Positions 44,446-56,040 of a stretch of DNA of 64,000 nucleotides are shown here, one piece after another. The stretch comes from Micropterix aruncella (Eukaryota; Arthropoda; Insecta; Lepidoptera; Micropterigidae): the NCBI GenBank assembly GCA_944548615.1, contig OX155964.1:17526653-17590652 (forward strand), written 5' to 3'. Position numbers and translations under genes: made by a program. Within the stretch, counting starts at the first letter, position 1. Each line of letters begins with the position of its first letter. The notes under the pieces were generated by a model. That model ran no database searches and was not told the DNA's origin. It worked only from the letters and a program-made list of their open reading frames with translations.

Positions 44446-46820
44446 AACACACTCCTATTATAACAGGCAATCTTCCTGTTTCGGTGCTCTTTTGAAAAGT
44501 GCCGTTTTGGACTTATTTCTGTCTATTCGCACGCTATTTTTTCTGTATTATAAACATTCAGTTTTTATGGACGGAAATAGTAGCAGAAACTTATCCAGTA
44601 TTCGACATCACGTCTCGAAAATATCTTGTCTCGGTTTCTGACCTGTGATGATCTCCGGCTATCAATGAATCGATTTTTTCACGGGTCGACCGCGCAGTGT
44701 GGTCGTGATGAAATTTCTATTTGTTTCTTTTTTGCTGTGCTACCACGAAATGACGGATAGTCTCGGCAACGAAACGCCAGCAATATCAAATAGTCGTCGT
44801 TCCGCCTGAGTGGCTCGAAACGATCGCCGCTTATTACCTCCGGCTGCGGCTTTTGTGTACCGAGAGAAGCGCTTTTACTTTGAAAGATCCTCGGAAACAA
44901 CTCATACACCAGTGTAATGAATTGTTGGAAAAGAGAAAGAAAAAAGTGGATAGCTGACGATCTAAAGAGTAATCATTGAGCGTGAGCAATATCGCCGCGG
45001 ACTAGTGAGGTTTATCTGCAGCGGCAGATTCTTGTTTAGAATTTGTAGAATTTACAAATAATTACAATGATATATTTGAAAGTTTCATTGTATTACAAAT
45101 AATTACAATGAAAGGGTGTAGAATTTACAAAATAATTACAATGATATATTTTGGTAGTATAAATTAAATCTAGTTGCAATGATTTTTTTACAATCACAGT
45201 GATATCTAAATAAATGTAAATCAAATTAAAGAGAATTAAAAATCAAGCCCACATACAAAAAATATATAAAAACAAATAGAAATAATAAATCCACGACACT
45301 AACAATAAAACATAAATAAATTGACTATAAAACATACATTTTTTTTTAAAGAAACCGGCCTAAACATGTAGATACAAAAAAATATATATAGGTAAAAATG
45401 GCATAATATTTTAATATTATTGTTATAACATTATATAATTATTTAATTAGGCGCGGGTGCGCGGTGCGTCGAATGTAAACATTAATCAGCTGATTTTGTA
45501 ACTGCTTTGAATAATAATATATTTGAAATTAAAATAATTTTGGCATGGTTACTTGGCATAACGTGGATTAAATGAAGAACAAAATATTAGGCAGGTACGT
45601 TTTTGTGAATAAAAATGAAAATTGTGTTTTTTTAAATTTTGTGTATATTTGTAATCTATATTTGATATAGAAGCTTCTCTGAAAATATTAGTCACAAGTA
45701 ATGTTAAGCTTTATATACATACCAGTCTAATACCCAAATGACACTGCCCACACTATTATTTAATATACTCTGTTACTGTTAACACGACAGTTGGCACGAC
45801 GAGTGAGATAGAAATGCAAAACCGACTGAAGGATTCAGGGCGAAAAGGTAAAGAATGAACTACTAGCGGTAAAATAATGGCAGACAGTTCTCTATTGGGC
45901 GGATTTTTTTAAATTTTCATTCATTTAGGAATAAAATATATTTCATTGACGTTTATTTTGCTAAATTTAGGCACAAGGTTTCCGCTTTTGTGGTCTTACG
46001 TTATTTGAGTAAAATTAGCATGCATTCCGAAGCTCTAAAAAAATATTTAGAATAAGTTATTTAAAATATTATTAAAATTATTAGTAACCCTTAAAAATAG
46101 GGTTATAAGACAAAATAGTTTATGCTGAGCCCCTGATACATGTACAATAATGTACAGGCCGGGATGAAAATGACGACGTACCTGCATTATATGCCATTTG
46201 ACTACTTAAATTGTCTTTGTGGGGCTGGAGGGGGGGGGGGGGGGGGGAATACAAAACCCCAAATCTAATCAGCTCTTGCCATTGACGAATTGACATTGAT
46301 TTTGGTGTAAAATAAAGTAATCGGACAACGCGCAAAAAAAATAGACCCACAGTTACGATTTTATTTAGTTATATAATATAAAAAGTAGTTAAAAGAAAGT
46401 GTATGAAAGTGTAAAAAAATATTTTTTGGTAGGGCTTACAATCACCGTTTGTTTGGTAATAAATAAAATAATGAGAACCAAATATGTTTTTTTTGCATCG
46501 TCTATATTTTACTTCAAATTTAATGGTAATTGAAATTGATTTGGCACACCCCTTTTAATAAATGTTAACAAGAAAGCGGAATCACATGCCCCTAGACCGA
46601 CAACTCAAGGAAAAAATAAAATTTTACAAACTTTCAAATTTCACAAATGCACACTGAGCTGCTGGCAATAGCCCATTTAATTCCACGAAACTGCCAAAAA
46701 ACATTCGTTTCACGCTTTTAGCCGTGGTAATACGTAGTGGTGCACAGTGGGATGACCTAAATGCAGACAATTCCACTTTTTACAAAGAATACTTTTGTAT
46801 AAGTCATTTTATATATCTGT
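44446..46820. other. No gene recognised; poly-G tract
   Basis: 44640-44910 is GC-richer with a 76-codon minus-strand frame of no known family. 45030-45180 holds repeated AATTACAATGA units. A G18-type tract lies at 46231-46248. A second GC-richer patch is at 45450-45490. Nothing else is identified. Confidence 0.35.
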
Positions 46821-47088
46821 TTGTTTGTTTTTTATACTCTTTATTGTGAAAATGTCACAAAGGGCGGTTTATTGTCATATGACAATCTCTTACAACCAAC
46901 CCTACTAAGCCGTGTTATATGTATGTGTGCGTGTAACATGTCTGTAAGTGTGTGTCTTGTTATTGCATTCGATCGACAGAACTGAAAATGCAATTCCGTT
47001 AATTTGATCCCAACGGAAAATGGTGACCCAGCCGGGAATCTAACAATGTAAGATCAGGCAACCTAACCACTATGCCACCGTGTCTATG
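46821..47088 (-). mobile_element. tRNA-derived SINE, copy 1 (head partly deleted)
   Basis: It matches the SINE at 61046-61328 in body and tail (ATACTCTTTATTGTGAAAAT, TTGTCATATGACAATCTCTT, CATTCGATCGACAGAA). The tRNA-like head keeps the A-box side (GTGGTTAGGTTGCCTGATCT on the minus strand) but about 18 nt covering the B-box are missing. Confidence 0.8.
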
Positions 47089-47395
47089 TTGTAAATGTTT
47101 TAAACCTTATCTGTTTTTAAATATATATAACAAGAAGAAGAACTCATTTTACACTTCTTTTTTATCTGTAAGAGTTTAAGCAAAAAAAATACAGCAATAA
47201 TAAAGCACTAATACAGAGTTAGAGAAACATAGAGTGAAAAAAATACAGCCAAAATATGATGATGAAAAATATTGTTGTTAAGACCTACGACTATATGGGT
47301 TTTAAAAGGCATAGCACCAGAAAAAAGCATTTAATTCTATCCTTGAGCTTAGTTTTCAAAATAATTTTTACATTCCATGGTAATGCTTATTTTCA

Positions 47396-47570
47396 TTATT
47401 ATTACACGACTGCCTAACGAAATAAGAGTTTCATGTGTTCAGGAATCATCTATATATGTTTTCCATTTCTTTATTTCAACATGACTTCTAAACGCTTGAA
47501 CCGATTTAGAATTCTGTTGTATCGTTAGCATCGTTATGTCATTCCAGGTGTGATAGGGTACGTAAACTAT
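47396..47570 (+). repeat. Dispersed repeat R1, copy 4
   Basis: ATTATTACACGACTGCCTAA, CTTGAACCGATTTAGAATTC and TCGTTATGTCATTCC blocks match the 18.9-kb copy in the same orientation. Confidence 0.65.
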
Positions 47571-48884
47571 TCGAATGTCAAAAAAATAGTTTTCAAAATG
47601 TCCAAATATCAATAACTTAAGATAATTACCTCATGTTCATTATCAAATAAAAGATCTGAATGAGTATATTATGCACATTATGACACGGTCGCAGAATTCG
47701 CTTCGTCTTTAAACAATAGATGTTTTATTTTATTTTATTTTTATTTTATAGCAAACTTACAGATAGTAAATATATGATAATTATCCTATTTACTAGAAAT
47801 TTACTATCCTATTTACTATTTACTAGAATTACTAGAAAGTTTGCAATGCTTGCGTTACACATTAACATAGAAATAACATCAACACGTTGATAGTAGGGGA
47901 AAAATATAATAAAGCTAATAATAATATAAGGGTAAGAAAAGAAATAATTAAATAAGTTGTTAATAAGGTTATTTGGATAGTGCAAAATAGAAGTATGAGT
48001 AATAGGATAATAATATTTATTATATATAATATGATATAATACAATAGTATGTTATAATATAATAATCATATAATGCAGTGCATTAGGATGGCAGTAAGTC
48101 AAACCTTAAAAAGTAGGAGATAGGCTAGGTATGATTGATTGAATCTTTTATTATATTTATGTTTATGGAGGTAACACGCGTCAAAACGGAGCGTCCGTAA
48201 ATAGAATGTTGTTTCAACGAATAACGTTTCAATAAAGATTTTTTTTCCTAAAAACGTGCTTTTCTGCACGGACATTTTTTTACAATTTAATAAAAATACA
48301 AAAGTTCACTTTTTCGACAGGCGGTCGTGTTTTTTATTTTCTTAATTATTGTTCTTATTAAGTTGAATTATCCATCGTTTATTGTAACAGCTGCTTATTG
48401 GTTTATATTTGGGTAAAAACTGTAATTGTAAATGTTTCTGTGAAGAAGAACGCAATGTCGCGTGACAAGGGTCAATTTTTTCCTGTTTCTCAGTCGGAAG
48501 AATCACCCTGGGCATTAAAAACGCAGAATAAATACCACACATTACCAAACATTCGACGTCATTATGGTAACTGTTCACATACCGAGAGGGGGAGAATGAA
48601 ACTGGTGTGCAATTTTTGGAGATTGTCTGGTACAGCGACGGGCAGGCTGGGAGTCGGGCAGGCTGGGAGTTGGGAGTCGTCGGCACCCGCCACCCCAGAA
48701 TGTTATAACCATTATACGATTGTTTATCGTATATGGTCATAGATTGATCAATTCCATAGTGCGATATCGTAACCTTTCGGAATAGCGAAATACAGGTGGC
48801 GCTGATAACATTTACAGCCAAACTAATAGCAATTTATTTGGCCATCTATAATAACATTGATATTTAATTGTTTTTTTTTATAAC
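47571..48884. other. No gene recognised
   Basis: Mostly AT-rich. 48620-48690 has short GGGCAGGCTGGGAGT repeats. Overlapping frames on both strands at 48342-48821 have no family resemblance. Confidence 0.35.
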
Positions 48885-48898
48885 TGCTTGATTAATAA
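48885..48898 (+). repeat. Left 14-bp direct repeat flanking locus F
   Basis: TGCTTGATTAATAA, repeated exactly at 49580-49593 on the other side of the monomer. It looks like a target-site duplication. Confidence 0.75.
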
Positions 48899-49579
48899 GC
48901 TAAGGGGAGCTAAGGGGCCCTTGCTGAGTCGGCCCCGAAGATCCATTCTGTTCAGGGTTGGTCACACTCACTGGTCAACACCCATCCGACGGCCTCCACG
49001 CATGAAGTGCGAGCCTGGGTAGGACTCTGGCCTTAGGGCTAGTTTCCCCTAGAAATCAACCTTCTGGCGCTCCTGGACGGTCTGCGCACCGTGCGGCATA
49101 AGCCAATCGATTGCGCACTCTGACTAACAGTCGGGGAAGTCTGGAAGCAGTACTGTTTCCTATAAAGCGGGGGTGGTTGCGGATCTTACGGCGACTGCTC
49201 TTGAAACGACCATCGACTACCCGATCCTGGGTGGACAGCCGGGCTAAGGATGCCGTGGTCCGCGATAGATTCGGTATACTCCGTTTCACCGCTTCGTAAG
49301 GGAGAGGACCGTGCAAGCGACCTCGAACTCGTAACTAATCGAATGACTGGAGTAATCTGGTCGCAATTGGAAGTAAGAGCGTAAGTGTGGGCCCGCTGGG
49401 TAACACTCCTGGCTATCTCGCTGTTAAGGCGTTGTCCTATTAAGGGTTTGTGGCGGAGCTTGACGGTGCCGTGGACTGTTCTGTCCAAGTCTTCTGCGCT
49501 CACTCCAGGGAGATAGAACGACTAATCGTTAAAACATCCTGAGGTGACGGGCTCGCCTGTTGTAGTTGACAACCCTAGT
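48899..49579 (+). repeat. 704-bp repeat family, locus F: a single 681-bp monomer between direct repeats
   Basis: The segment opens at GCTAAGGGGAGCTAAGGGGC and closes at GTAGTTGACAACCCTAG, giving almost exactly one monomer of the family (period 704 bp at locus B). Landmarks CACCGTGCGGCATAAGCCAA, GAGGACCGTGCAAGCGACCT and GTGGCGGAGCTTGAC keep their order. A 14-bp exact direct repeat lies immediately outside on both sides, which indicates insertion of one monomer at a staggered break. There is no poly(A) or simple-repeat tail and no terminal inverted repeat. Confidence 0.8.
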
Positions 49580-49616
49580 TGCTTGATTAATAAAAAAACC
49601 CAAGGACTTAACCAAT

Positions 49617-49839
49617 CCCCGCGCAACCCGAAATACGAGCTCCTGCAAATAATAACTCAAGAGAAAATTTAAGGCAAGAGGATGCCTGGGTGGCCAATGA
49701 CATCATAGCTGCAAAATCTACGCCAGTGGTTCCAGCTGAACACTGGCGCATCGTTTCGTGCGGGTGGTCTCCAATACGGAAGTCAGCAGGATAATTGCCA
49801 ACCTCCGTTAGGAGACAGCACTACAAGAAGAAGAATGAT
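49617..49839 (+). mobile_element. Short retroposed fragment with (AAG)n-like tail
   Basis: The 223-bp segment ends in CACTACAAGAAGAAGAATGA and is flanked by TTAACCAAT on both sides (49608-49616 and 49840-49848), a 9-bp target duplication. The tail style fits a 5'-truncated LINE or a SINE. The body is not identified. Confidence 0.55.
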
Positions 49840-49848
49840 TTAACCAAT

Positions 49849-50448
<600 letters not shown>

Positions 50449-50551
50449 AATATTTGATTGGTTTTTTGTAAAATTTATTTTTTTAAGAATTCGTTTAAAG
50501 GATGACACTTTGATGAAAAAATAAAAATAATAAAAGCCACTTACATAGCTG

Positions 50552-50707
50552 GAAGGTTTTTCCGGACTGGATTGGGAAATGCTTATTTTAAATGAGATGT
50601 ATGTAAGGTTTTCCCGGACTGGATTGGGAAATGCTTATTTTAAATGAGATGTATGTAAGGTTTTCCCGGACTGGATTGGGAAATGCTTATTTTAAATGAG
50701 ATGTATG
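50552..50707 (+). repeat. 52-bp tandem repeat, three copies
   Basis: Units at 50552-50603, 50604-50655 and 50656-50707 contain TAAGGTTTTCCCGGACTGGA and GCTTATTTTAAATGAGATGT. The second and third are identical by eye and the first differs slightly at its start. Confidence 0.93.
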
Positions 50708-51172
50708 CCTGGATGAGCACCACTTACGACAGTGCAATGTAGGTTTAATGGGATCCCTTTATCGCTAGCGAACGATCGCCCTTCATCCACATCTCAAAAA
50801 CAAAGCGTATCCTTTTGCAAACCAAAATAAAATGCCATGACATTCGATACGAATAAGAGCAATAAAACCTCAAATATCACATGAGATAATCACAATAGAA
50901 AGTATAATTAAAAATGTTAAACTGCAAATGTTATATAAATCATTAAATAAAGGTCTAAATGTAAAGAAGTATTCATTAAATAACGGTAAAGTAACATTTT
51001 AATGCGACCTATTATTTGTAGTGTCTTTTATGAGAAATACGCGAGAAAGACATATTTAATAAAACGAGCAAAAATGGCTACAATAATTTTAGATAGAAGA
51101 TTTTTGAAATAACATACCCCAGTGTCTTAGCAAAGTGCCAGCGACTAAAACGCCAGCGACATAAACCGACAG
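50708..51172. other. No gene recognised
   Basis: Short repeated AGCGACT/CCAGCGAC motifs near 51140-51180; the rest is AT-rich. Confidence 0.35.
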
Positions 51173-51361
51173 CGACTTAGCAAAGTGCGATACAGTTTTA
51201 TTCATCAAAATTTGTCGTTCTATAATAAGATTCCAGAGCAAATGAAAAGCCTCGGAGAGGTCCAATTTAAAAAGATAATCATAAATAATTTGGTAAGAAA
51301 CCCAATTTATGGTATAAGGGAGTTTGAAAATTCTGAGTCTATTTTCCATGTTGATGATTAA
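51173..51361 (+). pseudogene. LINE ORF2 C-terminus, family L-beta
   Basis: The plus strand reads RLSKVRYSFIHQNLSFYNKI, EVQFKKIIINNLVRNPIYGI and REFENS, ending at TAA (51359-51361). The same order (LSKVRNSFLYQSNLFYNKIP, DVNFKKKVQDILIKNPIYSI, RDFDN) is found at 61671-61955, so both are one family. The minus-strand frame at 51089-51385 is its shadow. Everything upstream is lost. Confidence 0.78.
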
Positions 51362-51721
51362 TGAAATGCGTAAAGTTTTAAACATAACGGTATTATGATA
51401 GCTGACATTCTAATTCTCATATAATTTATTAAACATCTATTCATTTTAAAAAAAACTACGAAAGCATTATTGCTGGATTGACAATAAAATATATATTTTT
51501 TGATTATTCTACATAGAATTTGCATTTCTATTTTAATATATTATTCTCCTTGACTCTTAAATCACATTAGTATATTTTGATTATTTGTATATAGGTAATA
51601 TTGAATATAATATTACAGCGATGACAACTATCACGATAGTTATGTTTTTAATAATTAAATTTTTAGCATTTAATTTTGTGACGCATCCAAGTGTAGGAAT
51701 GCCTATCTACTGGAGTAGTTG

Positions 51722-51751
51722 ATTGTATTGTATTGTATTGTATTGTATTGT
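51722..51751. repeat. (GTATT)n short tandem repeat
   Basis: Six ATTGT-type pentamers in a row. Confidence 0.9.
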
Positions 51752-51763
51752 CAATTTATATGC

Positions 51764-52530
51764 TAACTAGCTGTTGCCCGCAGCTTCGCTTGGCGTAAAG
51801 TTTCGAATCGAGTTGCTAATTTGAGTAGGGTGGCGTATATTTGCCTTTTTAGACTTTAGATATACATATAGTAAAAAAACGTCCTATTTGCTTTTTGTTC
51901 TTCGCCACCCGCCGCCTTCCGCTGAACGCTGACCTTGTTGGGCTAGTCGCCGCCGCGCAGCCCCCGTTAGGTATTTCGAGTTGCTTACCCGCTTTACTTA
52001 TTTCATGATATCTCTAAAACTATTATAATTAAAAAGATACAGTACATTGCTAATTTTATCTCCATTTAACATCCCTGATGATGGAGTAATTTGTTTTGTT
52101 AAGAATTCATATTTTACTGTTAATGTCTTGAATAAATTTCAACTACTTTTTTTCTTATTTTTTTGAGTCATAAAAACAGTTATTGTAGCTTAAATATACA
52201 AGATGGATATATGCTTTTGCGGATTTTTTTTTGGATCTCTTTGAGGCCGACGTTTTTGTTTTATAAAGTTTTCAAAAATACCAAACCGTTTTGTCAGCGT
52301 ACGCCGATAAAGCACATCACTAGCACATTTTCTCCGACTTAATTTACAAATAACTTGATTTCGTATTGAAAACTAATATTTATCACAATAAAATATAGCA
52401 CTACTTGATAATTTAGCTTTCCATTAGTCAATGAATTTTCGAAATCCGATAAGTAGTTTTAGAGATTACCCCCTACATACAAACTTACAAACTTACAAAC
52501 ATTACCTCTTTATAATATTAGTATAGATAA
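51764..52530 (+). mobile_element. Arthropod interspersed repeat beginning CTAGCTGTTGCCCGC
   Basis: It starts AACTAGCTGTTGCCCGCAGC and ends TATAATATTAGTATAGATA, the two signatures of a very common repeat class in insect genomes. A direct triplet of ACTTACAAACTTACAAAC lies just before the end. Class (non-LTR retrotransposon or derived SINE) is not certain, and no coding frame remains. Confidence 0.6.
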
Positions 52531-52726
52531 GGTGATGAATCATTTAAATGACATGGAGACACTGTGGGTAACCAACTTATTAGGGACACTGAAATTTGAT
52601 ACGACACAAATAAAAAGCTTTATTCTCCTAAACAACGTTTATTTTTTATTGTGGTATTTTCTATCTACATTTCATCACAAATTATTTAGCTATCATAAAC
52701 ATAAGACATGGAACTTACCGCGTAAA

Positions 52727-52796
52727 ATAGTGAAATCTCTATTTTTCTTCGAAATTACACCTTTAGTCATCACGGAGAGAATGATTACGCTAAGAT
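52727..52796 (+). repeat. Left arm of an interrupted inverted repeat
   Basis: TGAAATCTCTATTTTTCTTC, AATTACACCTTTAGTC and GGAGAGAATGATTACGCTAA pair with the complement of 58640-58712. Both arms would belong to one older element into which the LTR retrotransposon inserted. Confidence 0.7.
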
Positions 52797-52800
52797 ACGT

Positions 52801-54004
52801 TGTGACGCAGGCGCGTCTTTTCCATGTGTAATTCACAGATTTTCCCCATAATTGGACATATTTGTAATTGAAAAGCGGCGTCCGCCTATACAACAACAAA
52901 ACGTCGTTTGACAGCTCGCGTCGCGGCGACCAAAAACAATATTGTAGAGTCCGGCGGCAGGACTGCCAATCGGAGCAATACCATTTCGCATTGCTGCCAA
53001 TCACAGCAGTAATAATTTTATTCGAAAAATATAAAATAAATAGTAGATTTTCCATTTTCGTTTATTTAATATAAAAATAAATTAATAATGATGAAAAAGT
53101 GGTTTTAGTAAATATAAACATGCAATAAATAAAATTTGTTCAACGCACTCAATAATTCCTTGCGTAAAAATCCAATATCGCAAATTGTTAGTTTTCCGGG
53201 TTACAGCAGTACTCAAAATTAAATATAATAATTTTAGATTTAATTACTATATTTTTTAAATGAAATAATTAATACCGGAAGTCTTATAATGATGTAGCAA
53301 ACGGAAGAGAGCTCGCAGATTCTGACTTTCTCTAGGTCAAAGTCATTCATTTTCTTTCCATCGTTCGAGAAGCGAACATTTAAAATTAATAATTTATAGT
53401 GAGAGTCCCAGAAGTTCCTTCAAAATTTATTAATACATTCTGGAACCCTAATTACTGGTGAGTAGAGTGCTTGCTTGTTTAAGTGTATGATTAATCCTCG
53501 TCCTGTGGGAAGTAGGGATGGGTAATTGTGGGAATGGGGTCGATGAACTGGCAGGGTAGTTGTCGGTTGTCCCGTTAATTTTCCCTGGTCTGATCTCCCG
53601 TGTTTTCCCCAGGGACTCTCTTTTGGATCGAGATCAAGCTCTCTTTCGAACACGCAACACACCTTTTCGTAAGGGCAAGCGAAGACCACCGTACTCGGGA
53701 CGAGGGGGGAGCGTTGTCCAGCATTCACTGAACGTCGTCGGCGAACGAAGAAGAGGCCCTCCCGACATTCCCGGTTCACCGCTCCATAGCTTCCGTGTCT
53801 TGATCGGATTGCAATTTTATCCTCCATTAACGGTTTTAGAATTTTCTTCAGTGTCATACCCGCTATTACTTAAGATCGCGAGCCGACCCGCTCTACCGAC
53901 TCGTTAATCCCTGTAAATTCCGATTTTAATAAATCTACTTATTTTTGACAAACTGCGTTTCTATTCTACAATTAAATTTAAAATTTAATGACGTAAGTGT
54001 CACA
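52801..54004 (+). repeat. 5' long terminal repeat
   Basis: The 1204-bp LTR is bounded by the short inverted TGTGAC/GTCACA. It contains AATAAATC at about 53926, a possible polyadenylation signal. Open frames inside it on both strands (up to 145 codons) occur in both LTRs and are not credible genes. Confidence 0.93.
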
Positions 54005-54005
54005 T

Positions 54006-54016
54006 TGGCGCCCAAC
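54006..54016 (+). promoter_or_regulatory. tRNA primer-binding site
   Basis: TGGCGCCCAAC begins one nucleotide after the 5' LTR. TGGCGCC is the complement of the 3' end shared by tRNA-Lys, and lysine tRNA primers are known for gypsy-type elements. The match weakens after 11 nt. Confidence 0.75.
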
Positions 54017-54396
54017 TTAAATCGGATCTGAGTAAAGATATAGCAGGGTTATTGTTAAAATTAAATTAATTTAAAAAAAAAAAAAACTATATATATTAAA
54101 ATTACTACCAAAAAATACTACGAAATATACTACTTAATACAAAAAAAAGACTACTTCTTGCTACTAAAAATACTACCATATTTTGACAGCTAGAATACCC
54201 TTATAATAAAATTGATATAATTATTTAATAGAATTGCAAAAAGATTAAAACACGGCGGTAAATTCCTTACCCCTTTTCCATTTTTTTTTCAGCCTCTACA
54301 GCTTCGTGTTCGGTGAGTCGTCTTTATTTCTTCAATTGTCCGTTCTTGTTTTCAGCGGGATAGGATTGGTCTCATTTAAACAGCAAGCCACCCAAA

Positions 54397-55737
54397 ATGC
54401 CTTTAAAATATAAACTTTTGAGGAAAAGTGAACTACAGTTCGAAATAGCGATTAGGGGAGGTAAAAGCGTTGACAAAGTTGAAGAAAATCGGTTAATTTT
54501 GCGAGATCTCTTAGACGTGGAGCCAGTCACATCAATTCAATTTAAAAATGAAGAAAAAAATGATATTTTAAATTCATTATTGCGACTTAAGGCCGACATT
54601 AAAGCCATTAAATTTAAAACGGAAACAATAAATCAGGCAATATTTGAAGCAAACTATAACTCGATGGAACGTAGATTTGGAATGACTGCTGAAATGCCTA
54701 CGGAACTATTGACAATTTGGGATATGATTCAGGATTTGTGGCAGGAATTGGTACAGTATAATTCAGGGGTATCTACAGAAAACTTAGAATCTAACAAATA
54801 TACAAATTTAGACAATATAGACGCATCAAATAGTAAAATAATCGATTCCAGTCCGCAACAGAACGTTCCCAAATCATTCGATTTTTCAAAACTCCGTCTT
54901 TCTTACGACGGGAAGAGCTGTGTATTCGAGTTCTTGGAGAGGTTGAGCGAGTTAGCCACCAGCAGATGCATCTCGGAGAGTGCCTTGTTGCGTGGGTTGC
55001 CGGAACTATTAAACGGAAGCGCATTGTTGTGGTATCGGCAGATGCGAGACTCTTTAGTTTCGTATAGCCAATTTCAGCAGCTCCTGAAAATTAAATTTCA
55101 ACCGGTGGATTATCAGTTTAGGTTATCCAAACAAATTTACATGAGATCACAGGGTAAAAACGAAACTGTGGCCGATTACTTTTACGCGATGACTACCTTG
55201 TTCAACCGTCTCGCAAGGCAGATGTCCGAGGATCAACGCTTGGAGATATTGCAAAGAAATGTAAGACCGGTGTATTCGAACCAGTTCGGATTGCACGATC
55301 TTGATTCCGTGGAAAAACTGCAGACATTCTGTGAGCGGTTAGAACAGAGTCATCTCCGCTCGAAGTTTTTCATGGAGACTCCGTCCGATTTTTTGTCCAC
55401 GATGCCGCAGTCTACGTCCGGAGGAGAGACGTCCGGCGGAACGTTCAATAATAGTCCTATACAAGAAAAAAAAGTACAATTCAATAATCAATCAAAAGTT
55501 TTGGCAGTTCGCTCATACGGACGAAACCCGACCTGTTTGAGGTGTAATAACTCGGAACATCCGTATTGGCAGTGTCCGAGGAAGGCAGAAATCTTTTGCT
55601 TTCGGTGTAAAGCTCCGGGTCAAAGGATGCCGTCGTGCAGTAACTGCAATTCAAAAAAAAATGTATATGCCAGTCATAGTCGCGATAATGCGAAACCTAA
55701 TGATAATCACCATTCATCGAATCAAAAAAACGAGTAA
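54397..55737 (+). CDS. gag: gag polyprotein of the LTR retrotransposon
   Basis: 446 codons, intact, starting at the first ATG of the leader (context CAAAATGCC). Gag assembles the cytoplasmic particle that packages element RNA. The N-terminus has LLRKSELQFEIAIRG, typical of insect Gypsy-group gag. A retrotransposon capsid domain spans about residues 165-315 (LNGSALLWYRQM, IYMRSQGKNETVADYFYAM). Near residues 380-415 are two zinc-knuckle units: CLRCNNSEHPYWQC, a good CCHC, and CFRCKAPGQRMPSC, where the expected His is Gln. A canonical -1 slippery heptamer A-AAA-AAC lies at 55725-55731, six bases before the stop, so protease is probably made by frameshifting. Confidence 0.9.
   Translation: MPLKYKLLRKSELQFEIAIRGGKSVDKVEENRLILRDLLDVEPVTSIQFKNEEKNDILNSLLRLKADIKAIKFKTETINQAIFEANYNSMERRFGMTAEMPTELLTIWDMIQDLWQELVQYNSGVSTENLESNKYTNLDNIDASNSKIIDSSPQQNVPKSFDFSKLRLSYDGKSCVFEFLERLSELATSRCISESALLRGLPELLNGSALLWYRQMRDSLVSYSQFQQLLKIKFQPVDYQFRLSKQIYMRSQGKNETVADYFYAMTTLFNRLARQMSEDQRLEILQRNVRPVYSNQFGLHDLDSVEKLQTFCERLEQSHLRSKFFMETPSDFLSTMPQSTSGGETSGGTFNNSPIQEKKVQFNNQSKVLAVRSYGRNPTCLRCNNSEHPYWQCPRKAEIFCFRCKAPGQRMPSCSNCNSKKNVYASHSRDNAKPNDNHHSSNQKNE
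55725..55731 (+). promoter_or_regulatory. -1 ribosomal frameshift site
   Basis: The heptamer AAAAAAC sits in the correct phase (gag codons CAA AAA AAC GAG TAA). The protease frame is -1 relative to gag and is open across the site, which matches the gag-pro arrangement of many retroelements. Confidence 0.75.
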
Positions 55738-56027
55738 GAGGCGCTGCTAGCGGTACGGTGCGGAAAGGACAGTTAGAAGGGTTGGGGAAAGATATGTTAG
55801 AGGAAAGTGCGGAGAGTAAGCCGCTGGACATTCCAGCGTCATTAGATCTTCCAACGGACCTTAGTAATTCTCAAATCCAAGTCAACTGTTCCAAAAACGC
55901 TGGCAGAGCCGCAAACTTACTATATCTTGAGGTTTGTTTTGGGGAGTTAAAGCTTCAAGGCTTATTAGATTCAGGTTCTACTCTGAACATATTAGGATCA
56001 GATTCACATAATCAAATAATTATGTAA
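55732..56027 (+). pseudogene. Start of pol: aspartic protease, truncated
   Basis: In the -1 frame from the slippery site the reading stays open through LLYLEVCFGELKLQGLLDSG and STLNILG to a TAA at about 56027. LLDSGSTLNILG is the retropepsin active-site motif (D-S-G-S, hydrophobic after). Retropepsins cleave gag and pol, and a dimer is needed. The second half, including the flap and the ILG-like end block, is missing. The frame breaks within a duplicated ATTCACATAATCAA (56002-56015 and 56027-56040), probably the deletion scar. Confidence 0.8.
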
Positions 56028-56040
56028 TTCACATAATCAA

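Noticed and set aside
44679..44909. Second Cdc20-like exon because of GDRFEPLRR
   Set aside because: The C-box needs I-P after DRF. Here it is E-P, the surrounding frame has no family resemblance, and no matching splice sites were found.
51089..51385. 98-codon minus-strand frame
   Set aside because: The plus strand matches the LINE C-terminus found again at 61671-61955.
53420..53907. Open frames of 115-145 codons on both strands, repeated at 57668-58155
   Set aside because: Both are inside the two LTRs and no domain is recognisable. The duplication is that of the LTR, not of a gene.
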